Positions 52,501 to 55,787 of a stretch of DNA of 55,787 nucleotides are shown here, piece by piece. The stretch is taken from assembly GCA_024276305.1 (NCBI GenBank), contig JAJRXK010000068.1, positions 1-55,787 on the forward strand. Direction: 5' to 3'. Numbering within the stretch: position 1 is the first letter of the stretch; the number at the start of each line of letters is the position of its first letter. Source of the DNA: Candidatus Krumholzibacteriota bacterium (GTDB lineage Bacteria; Krumholzibacteriota; Krumholzibacteriia; JAJRXK01). Both the position numbers and the translations under genes were made by a program. The notes below the pieces were generated by a model. It was not told the DNA's origin. It saw nothing but the letters and a program-made list of their open reading frames with translations, and did no database searches.

Positions 52501-54276
52501 TCAACCCACCGGAACTCGCTGGCGAGGATGGCGTACTCGACCCGCACGGGGAAGGACCACCGCCAGCGCGACGGTCAGCGGTCCCACCCGGCCCACGAAC
52601 ATCAGCAGAATGACGATCCACCGCGACGCCGAAGAGAGTTCGGAGGTGATCCCCGTCGACAACCCCGTGGTGCAGAGGGCCGAAACCGTCTCGAAGGCCA
52701 AGGAGAGGAAGGACCCGCTCTCCAACCACAACAGCACCATGAGGGCCACCACCACCCCCAACCCCGCCACCAGGGCCAACGACAGGGCTTCCCGCACATT
52801 CTGTTCGTCCACCGCCCGCCCGAAGAGCAGAACTTCGCGTTCTCCCCGCACCATCGACCGCACCGTCGCCAGTAGGACCGACACCGTGGTCACCTTGATC
52901 CCTCCGGCGGTGCCTCCAGGGGCGCCACCGACGAACATGAGGAGCATCAACAGGAGCAAGGCCCCTTCGGAGAGCGACGCGATGTCCACGGTGTTGAAGC
53001 CCGCCGTCCTCGCGGTCACGGATTGGAAGAGGGCGGCCATGGCTCGTGGCCCCCACGAAAGCTGCGACAACCCCCCCCCTCGGTCGAGAAGGAGAAGAAA
53101 CCCCGCTCCCCCCAACCAGAGTGCGAAGGAAGCAACCCACACCACCCGAACTCCGCTCGCCAGGGGACGGTAGTGCCCGGCCCGGCGTCCGCGCCACCAG
53201 ATCAGGGTCGCGGCGAGGGTCGGTACTCCGATGCTCCCCAGGGCGATGAGGGTGGCCACCACCGCATTGACCGCGGGCGAGGCAGTGGCCGATGCGAGAT
53301 TGTCGGAGAAGGTCGAGAAGCCCGCGTTGCAGAAAGCGGAGACGCTGTGGAAGATCGCGTGCCACCACCCCCGCTCCCCATCGAGGTGGCGCATGGGAAC
53401 CCAGAGCAGGAGTGCGCCCGCGGCCTCGATCACCACCGTCCAGGTCACCAGCCTGCGCAGCAACCGAGCCACATGGGACGCCACATCGGCCTGGAGGAGG
53501 TCCGCGAGGACACTCCTCTCTCGAATCCCCAGGCCCGGTCCCAGGGTCACCGCGAGAAAACCGGTGAGGGCCATGATCCCCAGTCCCCCCAGTTGGATGA
53601 GCACCAGGATCAGAGCTTGTCCCACCGGGGTGAAAGCCTCCGCGGTGTCGACGACGGTCAGTCCGGTGACGCAGACCGCGCTGGTGGCCGTGAACAGCGC
53701 GTCGAGCCAGCTCAATTCGACTCCCGGGGCGGTAGCCCGGGGAAGACGGAGCAGCGCGGTCCCCAACAGGATGAGCACCAGGAACAAGGCTCCCACCAAC
53801 CGGGCGGGGCGAACCCGCCATTGCGCCAGCTGTCGATTCAGCCGGGCCGCCTCCAGCAGCAGGGCCATCCACAGCCAGGCCTGCAAGCCCACCACATAGA
53901 CCCCGAGCACTCCCACCAACGGCAAGCGCGAGAGGACTCGAGCGCCCTCCAGATGTCCGGTGCTCTCGAGGAGGGCCTCGACTCCGATACCCAGCAGGAG
54001 AGCCAGGACCGGTCCCCGACGGCGGAGGTAGCGCAGGCGCCGCCGGGCCAGGGAAAGCCCCAGTCCGACTTCGACCAGGATCAGCCCCGCGGCCCCCACC
54101 GTGAGTCGTCCGATCAGCGCGATCCGGGCGGGGGTTGGGGGGTATCCCAGCTGCAATGCCAGGATCCCCAGACCCACCGCCGCCGCCATCGCCAGGACCG
54201 CGCGCCGGGCCTGCAGTCGCCGATGAGCGGATGGCCGCGAAAGAGCCGCCGAAAGCGACGAGGAGGGGTGTTCCAC
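52501..54276 (-). CDS. TrkH/KtrB-family K+ transporter subunit with extended N-terminus
   Basis: A membrane protein of about 591 residues. The N-terminal ~150 residues add about four transmembrane segments not present in short KtrB. The channel part has the four pore loops with the filter glycines: SAVCVTGLTVVD, SAFCNAGFSTF, TARTAGFNTVD and SALCTTGLSTG. It takes up K+ (or K+/Na+) together with the TrkA/KtrA subunit downstream. The start is uncertain: GTG 54276 has AAAGGA about 11 bases upstream; the frame is open to 54414. Divergent from the last gene of the window. Confidence 0.92.
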   Translation of the reverse strand: MEHPSSSLSAALSRPSAHRRLQARRAVLAMAAAVGLGILALQLGYPPTPARIALIGRLTVGAAGLILVEVGLGLSLARRRLRYLRRRGPVLALLLGIGVEALLESTGHLEGARVLSRLPLVGVLGVYVVGLQAWLWMALLLEAARLNRQLAQWRVRPARLVGALFLVLILLGTALLRLPRATAPGVELSWLDALFTATSAVCVTGLTVVDTAEAFTPVGQALILVLIQLGGLGIMALTGFLAVTLGPGLGIRERSVLADLLQADVASHVARLLRRLVTWTVVIEAAGALLLWVPMRHLDGERGWWHAIFHSVSAFCNAGFSTFSDNLASATASPAVNAVVATLIALGSIGVPTLAATLIWWRGRRAGHYRPLASGVRVVWVASFALWLGGAGFLLLLDRGGGLSQLSWGPRAMAALFQSVTARTAGFNTVDIASLSEGALLLLMLLMFVGGAPGGTAGGIKVTTVSVLLATVRSMVRGEREVLLFGRAVDEQNVREALSLALVAGLGVVVALMVLLWLESGSFLSLAFETVSALCTTGLSTGITSELSSASRWIVILLMFVGRVGPLTVALAVVLPRAGRVRHPRQRVPVG

Positions 54277-54436
54277 CGAGAAGCCGATCCTTTCCCGTGT
54301 CGGGCACGGTCCTTGCGCTCTCCGACCGACGGCAAGGTCCTCTCCACCGCCGGTCGGACGACCGCGGGAAGGAGGTCCGAGAATTCGGCCGAAGCATAGC
54401 CACGAGGACCTCAACGGTCACGAAAGAAGCGGTGCA

Positions 54437-55787
54437 TTGAGGGAACGGTCCTCTACCCCTAGCCCGTGCGGCAGATTCTGCCCCCGTCTTCGCTGGGGCA
54501 TTCTGCTGGTGGTCGCGGTCACGGCCATGCCTTCTGCTGCCCTTGGAGCCGCGTCCTCCCCCGTCCAGGACAAGGATCCGGACCAATGGAGTCGCTTGCT
54601 CCAAGTCCACGCCTACGATGCCGCCGATGCCCGGAGCCGCTACCTCGAGGGCAAGGCCCTCTTCGAAGCCGGAGATCACATCGCGGCCATGAAGAGCCTG
54701 GAGGAATCGGCCCGTCTCGACCGCAGCTTCGTTCCTCCCTTGGACCTCCGAGCTTGGATCCTGCTCCGAGAGGGAGATCCCGCCTTCCTCGGGGAATTCG
54801 TCGATGCCCTCTCCCGACGGCTTCGGGGATACCGCAACCAGAGCTTCCTGGCCGGGAACCTGCTCCTGGGCCTGGATCTGGCCCTGCTCATCGCCTTCTT
54901 CTGGATCTACCTCGGACTCCTGCTGCGTTATCTCCCCTTCGTCCACCACGGATTGGCCGCACGGGTGGATCGAGACCACCATCTCGAGGGCCGGATGCGC
55001 CTGCTCTGGATTCCCCTTCTGGCCACCCTCGCGTTGGGATGGGGAGTGGTGGTGTGGATCGCGGCCACGACCCCTCTGCTGTGGCTCCACGGCGAGCGTC
55101 GAACGCGGATCCTCTTGGCCAGCTTCCTCCTCTTCTTCGCCACCCAGGGTCTGCGTTCGGGGCCCTTCGGAGCCGCGCTGGTCGGAAGCGACCCCACCAG
55201 CATTCCCGCACTGGTCGAGCGATCGGCCTACGAGGCCCCGACCGAGGCTCTCCTCCAGGACATCGAGGACCAACGGGCGAGACGCAGGCCCGACTCTGCG
55301 GACCTCCTCTTGGCCCGCGGGCTGGTCCAGGCCCGACGGGGGGACTTTCTCTGGAGCAATGAATCCTTTCTCGCGAACCTCGAAGAACGACCCGGCGACG
55401 CCGTCAGCACGAACAATGTCGCCTGCAACCATTTCTTCTTGGGCAATGTCGACCGCGCGGTCGCGGGCTTTCAGCGGAGTGTCGCTCTCGACTCCACCCG
55501 GGCGACTCCCTACTACAATCTCGGTCAGGCCTACACTCAGAAGCTCTTCTTGCGGGAGGGAGGCGAGGCCCTCCGCGAAGCGGTGCGTTTGGGATTCGAT
55601 CCCTCACGACAGTACGAGCCCCTTCCTCGGGGAGCCGTCTACTTCCTTCGGCCCTCGACCCAACAGCTGTGGACCATCGCCTGGAAACACCGAGGGGACA
55701 TCACCCCGGCCGATCTTCTCCACTCCCAGCAGCGATGGACCGGGGTGCCCTCCGGTCACATCAGCTATTGGCTCATGGGATCGCTCC
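54437..55787 (+). CDS. Membrane protein with TPR repeats (3' end outside window)
   Basis: About 450 codons are visible and the frame is open at the window end. A TTG at 54437 would give a basic n-region followed by a signal segment (WGILLVVAVTAMPSAALGA); ATG 54527 would leave the signal out, so the upstream TTG (or GTG 54509) is more likely. After a TPR-like stretch (YLEGKALFEAGDHIAAMKSL) come three to four membrane helices (LLLGLDLALLIAFFWIYLG; LLWIPLLATLALGWGVVVW; ILLASFLLFFATQG). A second TPR-like region follows (FLGNVDRAVAGFQRSVALDSTRATPYYNLGQAYTQK). It resembles membrane-TPR proteins of unknown role. The ribosome binding site is weak. Confidence 0.75.
   Translation, partial: MRERSSTPSPCGRFCPRLRWGILLVVAVTAMPSAALGAASSPVQDKDPDQWSRLLQVHAYDAADARSRYLEGKALFEAGDHIAAMKSLEESARLDRSFVPPLDLRAWILLREGDPAFLGEFVDALSRRLRGYRNQSFLAGNLLLGLDLALLIAFFWIYLGLLLRYLPFVHHGLAARVDRDHHLEGRMRLLWIPLLATLALGWGVVVWIAATTPLLWLHGERRTRILLASFLLFFATQGLRSGPFGAALVGSDPTSIPALVERSAYEAPTEALLQDIEDQRARRRPDSADLLLARGLVQARRGDFLWSNESFLANLEERPGDAVSTNNVACNHFFLGNVDRAVAGFQRSVALDSTRATPYYNLGQAYTQKLFLREGGEALREAVRLGFDPSRQYEPLPRGAVYFLRPSTQQLWTIAWKHRGDITPADLLHSQQRWTGVPSGHISYWLMGSL

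Noticed and set aside
52364-55432. A 3-kb open reading frame in frame with and upstream of trkA on the minus strand
   Set aside because: It runs antisense to the membrane-TPR gene and in another frame of trkH. Its composition (Gly/Arg/Pro-rich) is that of a GC-rich shadow, and trkA begins naturally at 52363 with the Rossmann motif.

Overview
The window is about 55.8 kb of GC-rich, gene-dense bacterial chromosome. I see no insertion sequence, prophage, CRISPR array or rRNA. The gene content points to a rod-shaped diderm: a full radC-mreBCD-PBP2-rodA block, a TonB-dependent receptor with ExbB/ExbD/TonB, TolC, lipoproteins and several outer-membrane barrels. A PorV-type barrel, a secreted protein with a FlgD/T9SS-like C-terminal domain, and two GWxTD-domain proteins suggest the FCB (Fibrobacterota-Chlorobiota-Bacteroidota) side of the tree. 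A candidate phylum such as Eisenbacteria, Krumholzibacteriota or Latescibacterota is my inference; no marker in the window proves it.

Layout. 1-3.2 kb (-): EF-G-like GTPase, YebC, RuvC (cut by the window edge). 3.6-4.4 kb (+): small barrel protein. 4.5-4.9 kb (-): extremely lysine-rich histone-H1-like repeat protein. 5.3-8.0 kb (-): pgk, tpiA, secG, tRNA-Leu(GAG). 8.0-15.9 kb (-): radC, mreB, mreC, mreD, PBP2, rodA, aroE, comF, tightly packed with several stop/start overlaps. 16.1-17.3 kb (+): aspartate kinase. 17.3-33.7 kb (-): an envelope region read from high to low coordinates: TonB-dependent receptor, FlgD-tail secreted protein, PorV-like barrel, GWxTD protein; then exbB, exbD, exbD, tonB; then tolC, a second GWxTD lipoprotein, an NlpC/P60 hydrolase and a rhomboid-TPR protein. 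34.1-38.0 kb (-): oppBCDF-type peptide ABC transporter with oppB broken by a one-base frameshift in a C7 tract. 38.2-41.5 kb (+): a repeat-containing lipoprotein coupled to an outer-membrane barrel. 41.5-52.4 kb (-): trkA, asnS, a 1,234-residue TPR protein, uvrA, gcvT, gcvH and a lipoyl/octanoyl transferase. 52.5-54.3 kb (-): TrkH/KtrB-like K+ channel subunit. 54.4 kb to the end (+): a membrane-TPR protein that runs off the window.

Several promoters can be read by eye because they share TTGACA-like -35 hexamers with 17-18 bp spacers. In two of them (secG and pgk) the -35 hexamer contains the TGA stop codon of the upstream gene. Non-ATG starts (TTG for the EF-G-like gene and aspartate kinase; GTG for yebC, pgk, PBP2 and others) are supported by good Shine-Dalgarno sequences.

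Functionally the window combines housekeeping genes (cell shape, glycolysis, translation, DNA repair, glycine cleavage, K+ uptake) with an envelope/secretion module. The least understood parts are the lipoprotein-barrel pair at 38.2-41.5 kb, the receptor/FlgD-tail/PorV/GWxTD operon, the lysine-repeat protein and the giant TPR protein.
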